From: Leptasterias polaris
Taxonomy: Eukaryota > Echinodermata > Asteroidea > Forcipulatida > Asteriidae
Reading direction: 5' to 3'
NCBI GenBank assembly: GCA_037783415.1
Contig: JAZGTN010000009.1
Span: 10,354,001 to 10,418,000, forward strand
DNA length: 64,000 nucleotides
Shown here: one piece after another, positions 20,249 through 31,699 of the stretch
Position numbering within the stretch: the first letter of the stretch is position 1
Layout: the number at the start of each line of letters is the position of its first letter
The notes under the pieces: model-generated
The model's database searches: none
Seen by the model: the letters and a program-made list of their open reading frames with translations, nothing else
Told to the model about the DNA's origin: nothing
Made by a program: the position numbers and the translations under genes

Positions 20249-23200
20249 GTGAGACGGGTTTGTTAATGTTTAGCAAGACCCAATACCCAGGGTTCTGCCC
20301 AGGATTTCTTTAGTGGCGGAAAAATGTTTCCCTGGAAACCATTGCGATGAATCAGTTACATGGTACATCGTAAAAATAGACTCAAACTAAAGAAGTACTC
20401 AAAATTAATGGCTTTGGATAAAAAATTTTTTACTGGTAAATACTAAATTTTACATTTCGTTGAAAACCTTCAAGAAAGGAAATTGCAAGTTTATTTTAAA
20501 CATTTGGAAAATGTATGGTGGTCAGAAACGGAGAAAATTCTGCCAGTGGAGGTTGGGAGGTTGGAGGTTGGGTTTTGTCTGAGTGCCGGGCGTGGTTTTC
20601 CCGCACCGACCACTGTGGGCAGAACCCTCAATTTCATAGAGCTGCTTTTAAGCAAAAAATATTGCTTAACAATTCTCTGCTTAGCAGAAATGAGCAGGAT
20701 ACCAGTCTCAAATAGTACTCACAGCATGGTAGTTTTGGCTGGTAACCTTAATCTGGTAAGCATTCTTTTGTTGCGCTTACCAGCTCGAATTCTTCACAAT
20801 AATACAAATGAGATCAATCTTCTGTTAGTGTTTGTTCAAACATAGTGGAAGGAAATTTCCTTCCTCCACTGTTCAATTAAAAACAGTTTAATTGAGACAC
20901 TGTGTAGGTAGTCATTTGTCATTTTTATTCTGGTCTTGGTAACAAATTTTCTGGTCCAGTAAAAATGTTGAGCAACATACAAGCCAGGCAGTCTTGTTGA
21001 TTTTTTTTCTCCAAATTAAAGCCCTGGCCCAGGGTTTTCCCTTTACAGTGGTCCGCTGTCCAAACGCCACTTAAAACACCTTTGGACCAGTCAAAATTCT
21101 GTCCAACGAGTCCTGCTGGCTAGTTCGTTGTTGAAGTCCCATCACTACATGTAAACCACTTCATATTACTTTGAATTAGTCCCATGCTATTCACAATGTT
21201 GAAAGAAAACCATTAAATATGGACCAGTGAAAAAAAATGGCGGACCAGTGACATGACAAGCTGACTGGTCCTGCTAGCTAGTCTCTGAAAAAGTTAAGGG
21301 CAAAACCCAATGGCCTTTGTGAAGAATTCGAGCTGGGCCCAATGGTTTCAAATGGTTAACCACTTTACTGGTAAATTGTTTATGATGATGTTATTTGCAG
21401 GGTACCAATGGGGCCAGCTAATCCTCACTACCATGAGAGGCCAGCGTATACCTTCAACCATGACGTACGCCTAGAGGAGGGCATCAAGCAGGCCCTGTGG
21501 CTGACCAAGAGCCAACTCATGGGGGACGGACAGGTAAAATATTCCACATTCGCTTCTACTACTGTATTTGTAATCTCCTATAGACCATGTGACCTGTGAC
21601 ATCAGATGTTTACAAAAGAGCCACAGAGCCTGGACTTCCTGCAGGCACAGTTTGTATGCAGCTCAATGGAAGAATACAATAAATCTTATGTTTTATCGTG
21701 GAGATTGCACTGTCTGATTTTTCTCAACTTTTGATATGAAGAAAGGGGGGACATCTCAAAAGCTGTACAGCTGTTGCTTTTGTAACTATTGAATTTATGT
21801 GAAAATGATGACACAAAATGTAAGTTTTCCCATGGCCTGTGTGATATCTTGCCTGTCAGGAAATACAGTAGAATGTACAAGGTCACAACTCTGTTAAAAC
21901 AAAGGTTAAACTTGGTCTATAAAGGCACCTTCTCAAAAGCATTCCTTCTTTGTCATGTTTGTAGGTGGGCAATTATCTAACTGAAAAATAATCCATCCGT
22001 AACTTGTCCTCACTCATTTTACCCTTCGTGGATAAACTTTCCCACAACTTATCCTGGAATAGTTTTTTCAGAAAGTAGCTTAACAAAACTGTTTTTGAAT
22101 TTCAAATAGATGCCCGCTCAAGTGCAGGAGCTGGCCGCATCGCTGGAGATACCGGACATGGAGAGTAAAGTGGAACAGTCCATTAAACAATGTCGTCTGT
22201 ACGACACGCCTAGCTCTATGATCTCTATGGACAGATTTAGGTAAAACTATTGTATATAGGGTGTCATGGCCGAGTGGTTTAGAGCATCGGATTCAGGTTC
22301 TGGTGGTTTAGTCATCGGGGTGTGGGTTCGAGTCCCGGTCGTGTCGCTTGTGTCCTTGAGCAAGACACTTTGCTATAAATTGCTTCTCTTCACCAAGTGG
22401 TATAAATGGGTACCTGCAAGGGCAGAGGTTGATATTGTGTTTGAAGAAGCCTTCGGAGCGCCACAGCAGCCCAGGGCTGTATACTCCCCAGGGAGCTGAG
22501 AATGATTAAAGGAATGTTATTGGCCCAATGACCAGGGCACTAATGTAAAGCGCATTGGTACGTTATTGTAAAATGCGCTATTATAAGAACTAGTTATTGT
22601 TATTATTTATTATTGACCAATTTCCAGAGAAACCCTTCTCACTTGCGTCACATTTCTCTGGCAATGCCGGAGGTCTGCTTTGCTGGGGTATGACATACAT
22701 GTACATGTAGGTTACATACTAGAAGTGCTATTCAGCGTTGCATTTCCTAGCACTCGTTTGTGGACGCAACCTTACTGATTGGGTTTGTGGAGTTCTGCTA
22801 TTGATGTTCTATAATTCCCTTTCTAAAGCGTTCCTCTGTGGGGGTCCATGTTAAACAATGACAAACTTTGCGGGGTACATTGTTCCATTGTGTAAAAGAC
22901 CCCACAAGGGCCCTTCCGTAAGCCCTCACACACACAAAACCTTATGATGGGGTGTTGGGGTCATCCTTTTGTTGTTCTATCATTCCTTTTTCTAAAGGAT
23001 TTCCTGTGGGGACCTTGTTGAACAAAGAAAAACTTTGCGGGGGTCCATTGTTCCATTGTGTAAAAGACCCCACAAGGGCCCTTCCGTAAGCCCTCAAACC
23101 CACACACAACCTTACAGATCGAGTTTGTGGGGTCCTGCTATTGTTGTTCTAATATATTTCCTTTTCTGAAGAATTCCTATGTGAGGTCAAAGTTGAACAA

Positions 23201-26200
23201 AGAACAAATTTGAATATCCCAAAGTGTTGAGTTCGTGGCATTCTACCCGTGGTTGCCATGGTAATTAAACTTTGGAAAATTAACTTCAGATTCTGTATTT
23301 GAAGTCCCTCCGTAAAGTTTCATTTACAGAAGGACAAACATACATTTTCTGACACTTCTTAAAATCCCCCGATTTGTTGTCTTTGCAAAAGAAAACTTTT
23401 GCTCCCCTTCAAAATACACTCAAATATAGGTTTCCCGGTCATTTTAGGCAAATAAACGACAAATTTGAAGGTGGTTCACAAATTGGTTTTTCATAACCAA
23501 ATGCTGATTTGTAGGCAAATTTATCAAGAAAGACACCGGTACATTAAAAGTCACATGTAACAGTTTCAGGTGAATACAGTGTCAACTTGTTGAGAAAACA
23601 GAGAAAAAAAAAACTATAAACGTTTTCTCATTAAGAGCGTGGAATCCATCCACGTTTAGCAAGGTGACAGTGAGTACCAGCTGCATCTCTGGACAAAGCA
23701 TTTTCGAACGGACACCATTGAAATTTGAATATTAAGTCACACCGCAGAAATCTAAAAAAGCGATTCATGCATCAATTGTTTCGGTTGAAAAATTATCCAA
23801 ACCATATAACTACGAAGGGCATCCTTCTACTGTTTGCATTTTTCTTGTTAATCTAGCCTGGTGAATCTCTTTTGTAAATATCTCTCTACAGTTTTAGACA
23901 GACTATGGCATTCATCAGGCTAAGTAGCTTACTAGGCAAGGATTATCCTGAGTTACTCAACCGTGCCCAGGCTAATAACTATTATATAGGAGCCAGCTGG
24001 ATAAGAGGTAAGGAAGATGGGAAATCTCAGATACCCTAACCCTTTTAGTTCTCTTGGCAAATTTTGTCGGCAGCACTCATACCCCCTCTTCCTTACCATT
24101 GGTGACTTAAGTGGACCAAGGTTACACACAAACAAACACTCGAGCCTGAACACACAGCTCTGTGTTGCAGTCACTGTGTGGACATTCCTTTGTTCTATAC
24201 ATTTAAGGAAAATCCTATCCCTCAACACTGTAAATAACTCTGTGTAGACATGTGTAAGTCCACATAGTGTTTCACCTTGTGTGGACCTCTTTTGTTCTCA
24301 GGTCCACACTTTGTATGTAATGCTTACTCACTCAAGTCTGAACACACAGCCATTTGTTATGAAGCTGTAGTGTCCACGTGCAGCCTTCATACCCAAGCTT
24401 ACAATGGGTGGAAAGAGAAAGAACGGATCTTTCTAATGGTGGTAAAATAAAATAGGTTTGTTGTTATGCAATGTCTTCCAATTGGAGTTGAAAGATCTGA
24501 AATGCCAAGCACCTACGGAGTGGTGCCATACGGTTGGGCACTAAAAACTGGTTGAGTTACAGGTAACACTGAGGAAATAAAGACAGAACTACGACATTTA
24601 TTGGCCGATTTATATGATTTTTTTATAATATGAAATGGACTACAACTCAAAAGAAATTTTGTGTTGTTAATTTTGCTGTGAAACAATATCTTTAAAGTAT
24701 TAATACAGTTTGTAAATCTGGCCTTTAAACTAAAGCTTTTTGTTGTGTAAGAATGTGTGCTTCATGCTTGGGTGCCCAGTCACCCAAAGTGCGCACTACA
24801 CTGTATAACACACGGGGACATCGACTCCCAAAATTGCGCCACCAATATTATTGTGATGATGACATCAGGTTGAGTTGTGTCAAGTGAACAAATTGGGTCC
24901 CTACCGCTCTGACAACTTGTTGCTTTTATCTCATTTCGTTTTCATTGTAGAGAATGACATCATTCAGGTCAGAGGTCGTCCAGGTATGATCCTGACGTCC
25001 AAGAACCCGCTACCTGTACTAGCCAGCCAAGACGAGATCAACCAAACGATAGACGTACCCATGGAATCATTCTACCCACTGGCACCCACCATTGATCTCC
25101 GCACCAATAACATGTATAAAGAGAACTACAACTTCTCAGGTAAGACACCACCAGGGCCCAAATTCATGGCTCTGCTTATCGCCAAATTATGCGCTTGCTA
25201 TCACCATTCTCTGCTTACCGAGCAAGCTGTATATATTGGTAGCAGCCTACAGTATTGATCTCTCGACGCCCTAATTTGTACAGGACGAAGCGCTGGGGAT
25301 TACACAATAATCCCTGGAAAAAAGGGAGATTTTGATCATGTATTCCAATACCCTTTGTCCCACTGTGTATAGGGGAAACAAAGCGTTGCTTATAGTATTT
25401 ATTTGCTGTTTTATTTTCTCCTGTTACAGGTTTCTTAGATGGTTATCCATTCCCACACGCACACACCCTTTTTGTCTTCGCAACTTATTTCAAGAATTCC
25501 GAGACATTTAAAGCCAAGGGGATCATGTATGCTTTCGCCAATGCGGTTTGTCGTGCAAAGCTGCAGTACGGAGTAAGTTCAGATTATCTCGGGTGGCATT
25601 TATTTAGACTGGCATGATATTCTTCCTACTTTAGTCTGATTTCCATTTTTTGGGCCCTTGTGAAAATCGGAAAAATTGTGATTGAATAGCCTGAAAAAAT
25701 AGTAAAGCCTTCACCATGTATTCATGTAGGGCTGCACTTGTACTCAATAAAATCTTCCTCCTGTTTAAAGTGGCATGGGTTTCTTAAAAACAGTTTGTTG
25801 TACTCCAAAGTGTTGAGTTCGTGGCAGACACCCCATGACTGCCATGGTAATTAAACTTTGGAAAATTAAATTGGATGCTGTTTTTGTTGTGTCCCTTGTT
25901 GGTGTTTATCCAAAGGGATTAATGACGAGCACCCATACATTTCAAATGTGACGTCATTGGATTTGTTAATGCTTTAGGATGTTGACAAAGGTCGCACTGG
26001 AAGGGTATCAAACACGGTGACATTTTACACTGTTTTAGCGTGAGGTTAGAGACTTGTAATTTTTGCCCACTATCAAAAGGACTCTATATATTGGAAAGTG
26101 AGTGCGACACAAAACTTAATTTGACTTTGGAGCTCCGCTTTAAGATAAAAACAGTTATTTTTTCTTAATAACTGCCAGTCCAGGGTCCAATTTCATAGAG

Positions 26201-26781
26201 CTGCTTAAGCAGAAAATATTGCTTGACAATTGTCTGCTAAGCAGAAAGGAGCAGGATACCAGTCACAACTTGTACATGTTACATGGTAGTTTGGCTGGTA
26301 ACCTTATTCTGGTAAGCAAAATTTTGTTGTGCTTAAGCAGTTCTATGAAATGCATATAATTCAATGCATGATGATGTGGAAATCTAGCCGTAGCTGTAGC
26401 CACTGATTCGAACACAGTCTTAGACTAAAAGATATTTTCTTCATACAGGCTGAGGAAACTGACCTCCCAACACCGATAGTCACCCAATGCATCGTCACAA
26501 ACGGCGTCAAGTTCTCCTTCATTCACGTCCAGCTCAACACACTCCGTCTCGACGCCAGCGACGGCCCTAAGAACATGGTCTGGCTGGACGCAGAGAATCC
26601 CCTGTACTTGGACATGTACCCACAGAACATTAAGATTTACCGTACCAAGGGGAACAGGAAGACCGACAAGAGGTATTGGAAACCGCTGGTGAGACGGGAT
26701 CCCGAGCTGGGCTGTCAGGAATTAGACGTCGGAGTCTTCAAGAAATTCCTAGGTTGCTATTTGAATGGTGCTGTCCATTGA
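19995..26781 (+). CDS. MRPL37: Mitochondrial ribosomal protein mL37 (MRPL37)
   Basis: Seven exons (19995-20248, 21401-21533, 22110-22240, 23892-24007, 24951-25139, 25430-25572, 26449-26781) join in phase to 432 residues, close to the vertebrate length of about 423. The protein is a structural component of the large mitoribosomal subunit. Diagnostic stretches are VRGRPGMILTSKNPLP, SFYPLAPTIDLRTNNMY, DGYPFPHAHTLF and FIHVQLNTLRLD near the C-terminus. These match mL37 and not its distant paralogue mL65 (MRPS30). The N-terminus MALLHLSSHQAAVILTKCLP, ending LLPRRSYRPEA, is an arginine-bearing amphipathic presequence for matrix import. The start has A at -3 and G at +4. Introns hold SINE, MITE and tandem repeat insertions. 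The upstream side is crowded by a palindromic transposon. All family residues I can judge look intact. Confidence 0.93.
20289..20629. mobile_element. hAT-like short element in MRPL37 intron 1
   Basis: The left end AGGGTTCTGCCCA and right end TGGGCAGAACCCT are inverted repeats. It abuts, or is inserted into, the start of a family G MITE. Confidence 0.5.
20625..20800 (+). mobile_element. MITE family G, broken copy (MRPL37 intron 1)
   Basis: CAATTTCATAGAGCTGCTT to GGTAACCTTAATCTGGTAAGC matches the family. The right end is lost where another element (20781-21335) begins. Confidence 0.7.
20781..21335. mobile_element. Element with 19-bp perfect inverted repeats (MRPL37 intron 1)
   Basis: CAGCTCGAATTCTTCACAA (20781-20799) is repeated inverted at 21317-21335. 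Inside, AGGGTTTTCCCTT near 21031 and AAGGGCAAAACCCA near 21296 form another inverted pair, so a second hAT-like element is probably nested here. Confidence 0.55.
21401..21533 (+). CDS. MRPL37: MRPL37 exon 2
   Basis: The acceptor TTTGCAG/G completes Arg85. It then reads VPMGPANPHYHERPAYTF to GDGQ. The donor is CAG/GTAAAA, phase 0. Confidence 0.9.
21581..21927 (+). mobile_element. Repeat family E, MRPL37 intron 2
   Basis: Begins TATAGACCATGTGACCTGTG and ends near AAACTTGGTCTATA, so the ends are inverted repeats (AGACCA/TGGTCT). It is highly similar to the copy at 55543-55877. Confidence 0.75.
22110..22240 (+). CDS. MRPL37: MRPL37 exon 3
   Basis: The acceptor AAATAG/ATG gives MPAQVQELAASLEIPDMESK to SMDRF. 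The donor is TTTAG/GTAAAA, phase 2. Confidence 0.88.
22260..22612 (+). mobile_element. tRNA-derived SINE, copy 2 (MRPL37 intron 3)
   Basis: The A box TGGCCGAGTGG and B box GGTTCGAGTCC are intact. The body has AAGACACTTTGCTATAAAT and GTATACTCCCCAGGGAGCTG. The tail AATGCGCTATTATAAG is followed by TTATT repeats. Same subfamily as the copy at 27571. Confidence 0.85.
22770..23205 (+). repeat. ~169-bp tandem repeat (MRPL37 intron 3)
   Basis: TGTTCCATTGTGTAAAAGAC with GGGCCCTTCCGTAAGCCCTC occurs at 22880 and 23049, with a third partial unit after 23110. A diverged inverted copy lies at 56645-56800 in the GSK3 upstream region. Confidence 0.8.
23218..23277. mobile_element. ~60-bp mini-MITE (MRPL37 intron 3)
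   Basis: CCAAAGTGTTGAGTTCGTGG to TGCCATGGTAATTAAACTTT, ending in an inverted CCAAAGT. A second copy is at 25803-25865 in the same gene. Confidence 0.6.
23892..24007 (+). CDS. MRPL37: MRPL37 exon 4
   Basis: The acceptor CTCTACAG/T completes a Ser codon. It then reads FRQTMAFIRLSSLLGKDY to GASWIR. The donor is AGAG/GTAAGG, phase 1. Confidence 0.9.
24951..25139 (+). CDS. MRPL37: MRPL37 exon 5
   Basis: The acceptor TTGTAG/AG completes Glu, followed by NDIIQVRGRPGMIL. It includes the most diagnostic mL37 segment, ESFYPLAPTIDL. The donor is TCAG/GTAAGA, phase 1. Confidence 0.92.
25153..25250 (+). mobile_element. MITE family H fragment (MRPL37 intron 5)
   Basis: GGGCCCAAATTCATGGCTCT and CACCATTCTCTGCTTACCGA match the left end of family H. 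It starts only 13 bp after the exon 5 donor. Confidence 0.6.
25430..25572 (+). CDS. MRPL37: MRPL37 exon 6
   Basis: The acceptor GTTACAG/GT completes Gly, then FLDGYPFPHAHTLFVF to KLQYG. The donor is GGA/GTAAGT, phase 0. Confidence 0.92.
25803..25865. mobile_element. ~60-bp mini-MITE (MRPL37 intron 6)
   Basis: Same element as 23218-23277, sharing CCAAAGTGTTGAGTTCGTGG and ATGGTAATTAAACTTTGG. Confidence 0.6.
26183..26352 (+). mobile_element. MITE family G (MRPL37 intron 6)
   Basis: GGTCCAATTTCATAGAGCTG to GCTTAAGCAGTTCTATGAAA, with inverted ends and the family interior GGCTGGTAACCTTATTCTGG. Confidence 0.8.
26449..26781 (+). CDS. MRPL37: MRPL37 exon 7 (last coding exon)
   Basis: The acceptor CATACAG/GCT gives AEETDLPTPIVTQCIVTNGV to the C-terminus KKFLGCYLNGAVH, with stop TGA 26779-26781. 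The conserved carboxyl helix (FKKFL..YLNGA) is intact. Confidence 0.93.
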   Translation, partial: AEETDLPTPIVTQCIVTNGVKFSFIHVQLNTLRLDASDGPKNMVWLDAENPLYLDMYPQNIKIYRTKGNRKTDKRYWKPLVRRDPELGCQELDVGVFKKFLGCYLNGAVH

Positions 26782-26839
26782 TGGTGAGAGTTGGCCACAA
26801 GTTTTCAACGTGATGTTAAGGAGGGACAACAAGCCTGGA

Positions 26840-26985
26840 ATTTCATCTTTAAGAGAGCAAGTTCATGCAAAGGACACTTCCGTTGCAAAATCTAAACGCC
26901 TATGGACACTTTTGAAGGTGCACCAAGGCCAAGACCAGGGCAGCGAAGGCTATGACCTCCGTGGCCTCTATTAAATTCCAGTCAT
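26840..26985 (+). repeat. Dispersed repeat in the MRPL37 3' UTR
   Basis: CAAGGCCAAGACCAGGGCAG and ATGACCTCCGTGGCCTCT recur in similar form at about 41255-41330 and 49735-49820. Class unknown. Confidence 0.45.
26970..26975 (+). terminator. MRPL37: Candidate poly(A) signal of MRPL37
   Basis: ATTAAA 189 bp after the stop codon, the first acceptable variant signal downstream. Confidence 0.3.
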
Positions 26986-27126
26986 GGGGGGAAAAAAATG
27001 ACTAAGATCAGCAATGGATGAGATTTCAGACTCCTGTCTGAATTAAGACTCGTTTATGTCTGCTTGGTGAAAAAAGTAGCTGTTAGTTATTTCAGGTGTC
27101 AAGAAATTCTGCTCTATGATCTACTT

Positions 27127-27430
27127 CAATCAATCAATCAATCAATCAATCAAAAATCATTTATAGAGCGCCAAAATCAAAAGTTTGCTCTAAGGCGCTG
27201 AGGAACAGTTGAGTGGTTAGTAAGCCTGCTGGAACAGGTGAGCCTTAAGGAGTGTCTTGAATGAGGCGAGTGAGCTGGCATTTCTGATCTGTACAGGAAG
27301 CTTATTCCACATTTTGTGGCCATAAACAGAGAATGATCTCTCTGCAAAAGTTGAATAGCGAGTTCTTGGCACAACAAAAAGGCAACAAGAGCCAGACCAA
27401 CGAAGATGTCTTCATTGAGAATAAGATCTC
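27127..27430 (-). pseudogene. 5'-truncated LINE 3' end (reverse transcriptase C-terminus)
   Basis: On the minus strand the frame reads RTRYSTFAERSFSVYGHKMW, then NKLPVQIRNASSLASFKTLL, and stops. This is the conserved tail after the RT domain in CR1/L2-type non-LTR retrotransposons (R.FS..G...WN.LP..IR..SSL..FK). The 3' end is GCGCTCTATAAATGA plus seven or so copies of a 4-bp repeat (27127-27155). Confidence 0.75.
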
Positions 27431-27519
27431 AATTTGAGCATGTCCGTGATATATACTGATCTCCAGAGTCTCCTTAAAATCGATGACTCCAGGGGTTACC
27501 AAAAGGCGGAAATGCCACC

Positions 27520-28115
27520 AATAGACACAATCGGCAACCGGAGTCACATGACTCATAGTGGGTATACTAGCGTGTCATGGCCGAGTGGTTTAGATCATCA
27601 GATTCAAGTTCTGGTGGTTTAGTCATCGGGGTGTGGGTTCGAGTCCCGGTCGTGACGCTTGTGTCCTTGAGCAAGACACTTCGCTATAATTGCTTCTCTT
27701 CACCCAGGGGTATAAATGGGTACCTGCGAGGGTAGAGGTTGATATTGTGTTTGAAAAAGCCTTCTGAGCGCCACCACGGCAGCTCGGGCTGTATACTCCC
27801 CAGGGAGCTGAGAAAGATTAAAGGAATGTTATTGGCCCAATGACCAGGGCACTAATGTAAAGCGCATTGAGACGTTATTGTGAAATGCGCTTTATAAGAA
27901 GTGGTTATTATTATTATTATTTATTATTATTATTATACAATGTAAACAAACCTAGCAAACAATGCACAGCGAGCACGGAAAACCATGGCTTCTTCCCACC
28001 TTACGGCAGGAGCGCTTGGAAGCAGCCATGCGTTTCCATTCACGCTGCGCCATGGTTTGTTTACATTGTATACCCACTATGGGTCACGTGACTGCAGTCG
28101 CCGGTTGTGTCTATT
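27520..28115. mobile_element. Palindromic MITE interrupted by a SINE
   Basis: The left arm 27520-27567 (AATAGACACAATCGGC to GTGGGTATAC) is repeated inverted at 28068-28115. The palindrome continues after the SINE with AATGTAAACAAACC and GGTTTGTTTACATT. Confidence 0.8.
27571..27938 (+). mobile_element. tRNA-derived SINE, copy 3
   Basis: The head GTGTCATGGCCGAGTGG has both polymerase III boxes. It ends TGCGCTTTATAAGAAGTGG plus ATT repeats. TATAC lies on both sides, a likely target duplication. It sits inside the palindromic MITE. Confidence 0.85.
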
Positions 28116-29570
28116 CAACATGCCTCGTTGAGCGGTACATTTCATCTTTCAACTCGTGAAAATATTCAACGTTCTAGCCAGGATTTGGTAAAAGGGTGTC
28201 CAAATTTGCAGGAAATTAAAAAACTGGGTGTCCAAATTGTCCACTTACATGTAAAGGACAGATAAAACAGGGTGTCCAAAAGACACCCAGACACCCCTCT
28301 GGCTAACACTATGCTCAACATTGCACTCTTAAATTTTCTTTATTTGTATAGGCCCTAAATATAGTCAAGTTGGCAACAACTGTTTCGTATGTAAAAACCA
28401 GTATTTAAAACATGAAGTAGTACATAAAACAACTTGGTAAAATAAGCAATTATGTATATGTCTCCTTCCATAATGTTGCTCTGCTTTCTACAAATGTTTA
28501 CCCTAAGAGATGCAGAACATTGAGCTTTATTTTGGACTAGCCACCTATTGTTTGGTTTTATGCTGATTTATAAGCAAAATTATCAAGAAGGATACAATAA
28601 AAGTCACCTGTGAGAGTTTCAGTTGCATACAGCTTGCCTATTTGCTATTATTGTTATTATTACCCTTAAAATACATTAGCACACATATCTTGAAGACAAA
28701 ATTGAGTCAAGGGATACGCCCTCCAACCTTGCCCTAGGCGCAATAAACCCTAGATTTGCCCCCGAGCATACACTTGTCACTTATGAGATAGCTGGTGGTA
28801 AATCTACTTTCCGAATGCTCTGACACCAAGAAAAACAAAACACACCCTACAAAAAGCAACTTCATTAAAACACACTCAAACTCTTCGCCTTCTCTTAAAA
28901 ACATTTGTCACCCTCTTTGACTACCTGACACCCCTGCCCTGACAAAACTATGGTGGAATCTTCCAAGTTTGACAAAGATAACTGGAAGATTTCATTCTAG
29001 TCTTCAGGGGTGAGATGCCAGCAGTGATGAGGTGTGTGTTTTAATAATCTTAATAACAAACTGTACAAATCGTGGCATGGTTTGGCCTACACTATGTGAG
29101 ATACATGTACAATTTATAATAGCTACATCAGTTGTGTTATGATTTATTAATTTTTTTTAAATCTGGAACCATTTTCATCTCTCTTTTAACAATTACTGTA
29201 CATCAATAATATCAAATTTACCTCAGCAATTAGTTGGCTCAAGTCAATCAGTAGAGGGCGCTTCAACGATAAGCAAACAAAAAGTATATATGTCAGATTA
29301 AAAGAATGCACTAACACTATCAGATACCTGCAAGATTTACATTCAAGTAGTTTTGGTTAGCATAAACCACACACATCAGAAGGAAAACAGTTGTGAAATA
29401 AATTTGTGGATCAACTGACAGCAGTAGGCTAGACAGCAGACCCTATGGCCATGTCCGAATCAGCCACTCTGGTAAATGGCTACGGCTGTAATGGTGATCC
29501 TATGCCTCAACACAAGTTCACTGGACCATCATGTCCCAGCCATTCATTCAGGCTTGGCCCAAATGTACAT
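28116..29570. other. Intergenic, no gene seen
   Basis: A stretch at about 28550-28640 (AGCAAAATTATCAAGAAGGA, AAAAGTCACCTGTGAGAG) resembles 23505-23580. Around 28195-28300 GGGTGTCCAAA repeats a few times. Otherwise nothing. Confidence 0.35.
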
Positions 29571-29692
29571 CTAGGGCCCAATTTGATATTGCTGTTTAAG
29601 CACAAAACTATTCTGCTTACCAGACTAAGATCACCAGCCGTAACACCATGTTACAACTGTGACTGGTATCCTCTTTATTTCTGATTAGCAGA
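29571..29692 (+). mobile_element. MITE family G, partial
   Basis: GGGCCCAATTTGATATTGCT and ACAACTGTGACTGGTATCCT (inverted interior) are family G sequence with a damaged right end. Confidence 0.5.
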
Positions 29693-29699
29693 AAAATGT

Positions 29700-30650
29700 T
29701 AAGGTGGGGATTCAGGCTGGGGTTGGGGTAAAGGACTGGTCTATGCACCATGTTCACAGGGTAGTGGTTTTACACATTTATTTACAATTCTACATCTATG
29801 TTCCGAAGCTTCAACAGTTAAGCCTCCCCGAAAAAGGTCCGTTTTATTGACCCAATAGATCTTTATCATGCTGCTACTATCTTGGTCATGTTCCCAGTAT
29901 CCAATAGCAGTAAATTAATGCTAATATTCATTGTACAAAAAGGTACCAGACCATTTCTCCTTCCAGCCTCGGTTTGGTTCCATTGATTTGAATGGGAGAA
30001 AATAAAGATGGCCGCAGGATGATAAAGGTCTATTCAACCGACGTTATCACCAGAAGAATGTCTTAGTTCTGTCTTTTTGGGAGTTGTCGTTTCCCTGTGT
30101 GTTACTGTGCACTCAGTGCACATTTACTCCCCAAAATAGCATACCATGGGTGGTCAGTAGCCGCATGTGGCGCCATAGGAGTAGCCATGGGGCGGCTTGC
30201 GGCACGTGCACCCCCAATATCACGTGCCCTGCAGGTGCTCGGCAACAAAAGATTCAGTTACTTGTAGTGCCCTCAAATAGGTAAAACATGATCCCCCCCC
30301 CCCCCCCCCCCACTCTCAAGTTTGCAGCAGGTACAAACACTACTGATAGATTTGAGTACAGAAAGATTTCACTAGATGAATAGACTTTAAAAATGCATCT
30401 GATAATTTGTTTTTCCTATTCACTGTTCGTCTCCGATAATCACCAACATACTTAAATACATATGACAATCAGCGCACTATATGACCATTGGAAACTAAAA
30501 TGCCCAACAGACTTCGGCAAGTTTACAAATTCACAAGTTTTATACAATTTTTTTTTCTGAGTTATCTTTTTTCTTACAAGTAGAGCACTATATTCATAAT
30601 TGTATAAATACATCAACTTTAATTTACAACAGGCAATTTGCAAACCAAGC
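29700..30650. other. Intergenic, no gene; poly-C run
   Basis: A run of about 20 C residues lies at 30291-30311. AAGATGGCCGCAGGATGA occurs near 30006. No supported frame. Confidence 0.35.
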
Positions 30651-30654
30651 TTGG

Positions 30655-30998
30655 GTCAGGTATTTCAAAAAGCTGTTCAACTCACAAATCGTTACTTAAC
30701 ACAAAAAATGGGCACCAGTGACAAAATTGTATCATATACAATTTTGGCTGGTAACTCATCTGCTTAGCAACATAAGACTATGCTTACCAGATGTTATTTG
30801 TCCAAATGCCGCAGCTGGTATTGGCAGAAATACTGCTTACTATAATTTCACAGCTTTAACAAAATAAGCCGGTAACCATAGTATACATTGTACATCACAT
30901 TGCATCTTGGCTATGGTAACCCCTATCTGCAAAGCCAAACTTGTAAGTAAGTGCTAAGTAACTTTCCTTGTTGAGCAGCTCTATGAAAGTGGGGCCCA
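30655..30998 (+). mobile_element. MITE family G, long diverged copy
   Basis: TATTTCAAAAAGCTGTTCA to AGCAGCTCTATGAAAGTGGG, with GGCTGGTAACTCATCTGCTT inside. It may hold two overlapping copies. Confidence 0.5.
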
Positions 30999-31009
30999 GG
31001 AGTTTAAAG

Positions 31010-31400
31010 TGAGCACCCTCCCGCCCCCCCCCCCACCTCCTCTGCTCAATTCTTACCACACACACAGACTCCCCTTTATCGGAAATACCAAACCCACCTT
31101 ATTTCAGCCCCTGACTCCGCAGTTGAGACAAAAAAGTTCTCAATGTAATTTTTCCCACTGAGCAGGAAAATATCACAAGTCTTGTGGACGCTCCAGACGC
31201 CCACATATAAATAGTGTTCCAGCAGTTGGTTATCTTAAAAGTTACAACAATTGTGAACAAATTAAAAAGAAGGACAACTGGCATGATGCTCAATTAAAAC
31301 ATCTACGATAAATATAGTCCCCAAATTACTGTGTAGAATTTATTTTAGTTGAAATACAGAAATTGAATTAAAAACCCATTTGAATTGTTATGATTTACGG
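31010..31400. other. Intergenic, nothing recognised
   Basis: C-rich tract at 31018-31035, then AT-rich spacer with no supported frame. Confidence 0.35.
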
Positions 31401-31690
31401 CATGTCATGGCCAATCATGTTCTGGTGGCAAAGTCATCAGGGTGTGTGTGGGTTTGAATCCCGGTCATGACACTTTTGTCCTTGAGCAAGACACTTTCCA
31501 TAATTGCTTCTCTTCACCCAGGGGTACATGGCTACCTGTAGCAGGGCAGACAGAGATGGTTCTTGTGATTTATTTTTCGCATACAAGCTGTATACTCCCA
31601 AAGGAGCTGAGATGGTTTAAGGAATGGAATAAATGGCCCAGTGACCAGAGGTAAAAATGTTGGAGCACCATGAGCAGAGAAACTGGGGTA
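31400..31690 (+). mobile_element. tRNA-derived SINE, copy 4, decayed
   Basis: The head CATGTCATGGCCAATCATG has lost its A-box spacing. The B box is GGTTTGAATCC. The body AGCAAGACACTTTCCATAATT and ACTCCCAAAGGAGCTGAG is recognisable. Confidence 0.65.
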
Positions 31691-31699
31691 ACCATCAGT

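Noticed and set aside
20483..20845. 120-codon ORF in MRPL37 intron 1
   Set aside because: It runs through two transposon ends (20289-20629 and family G) and does not splice to MRPL37.
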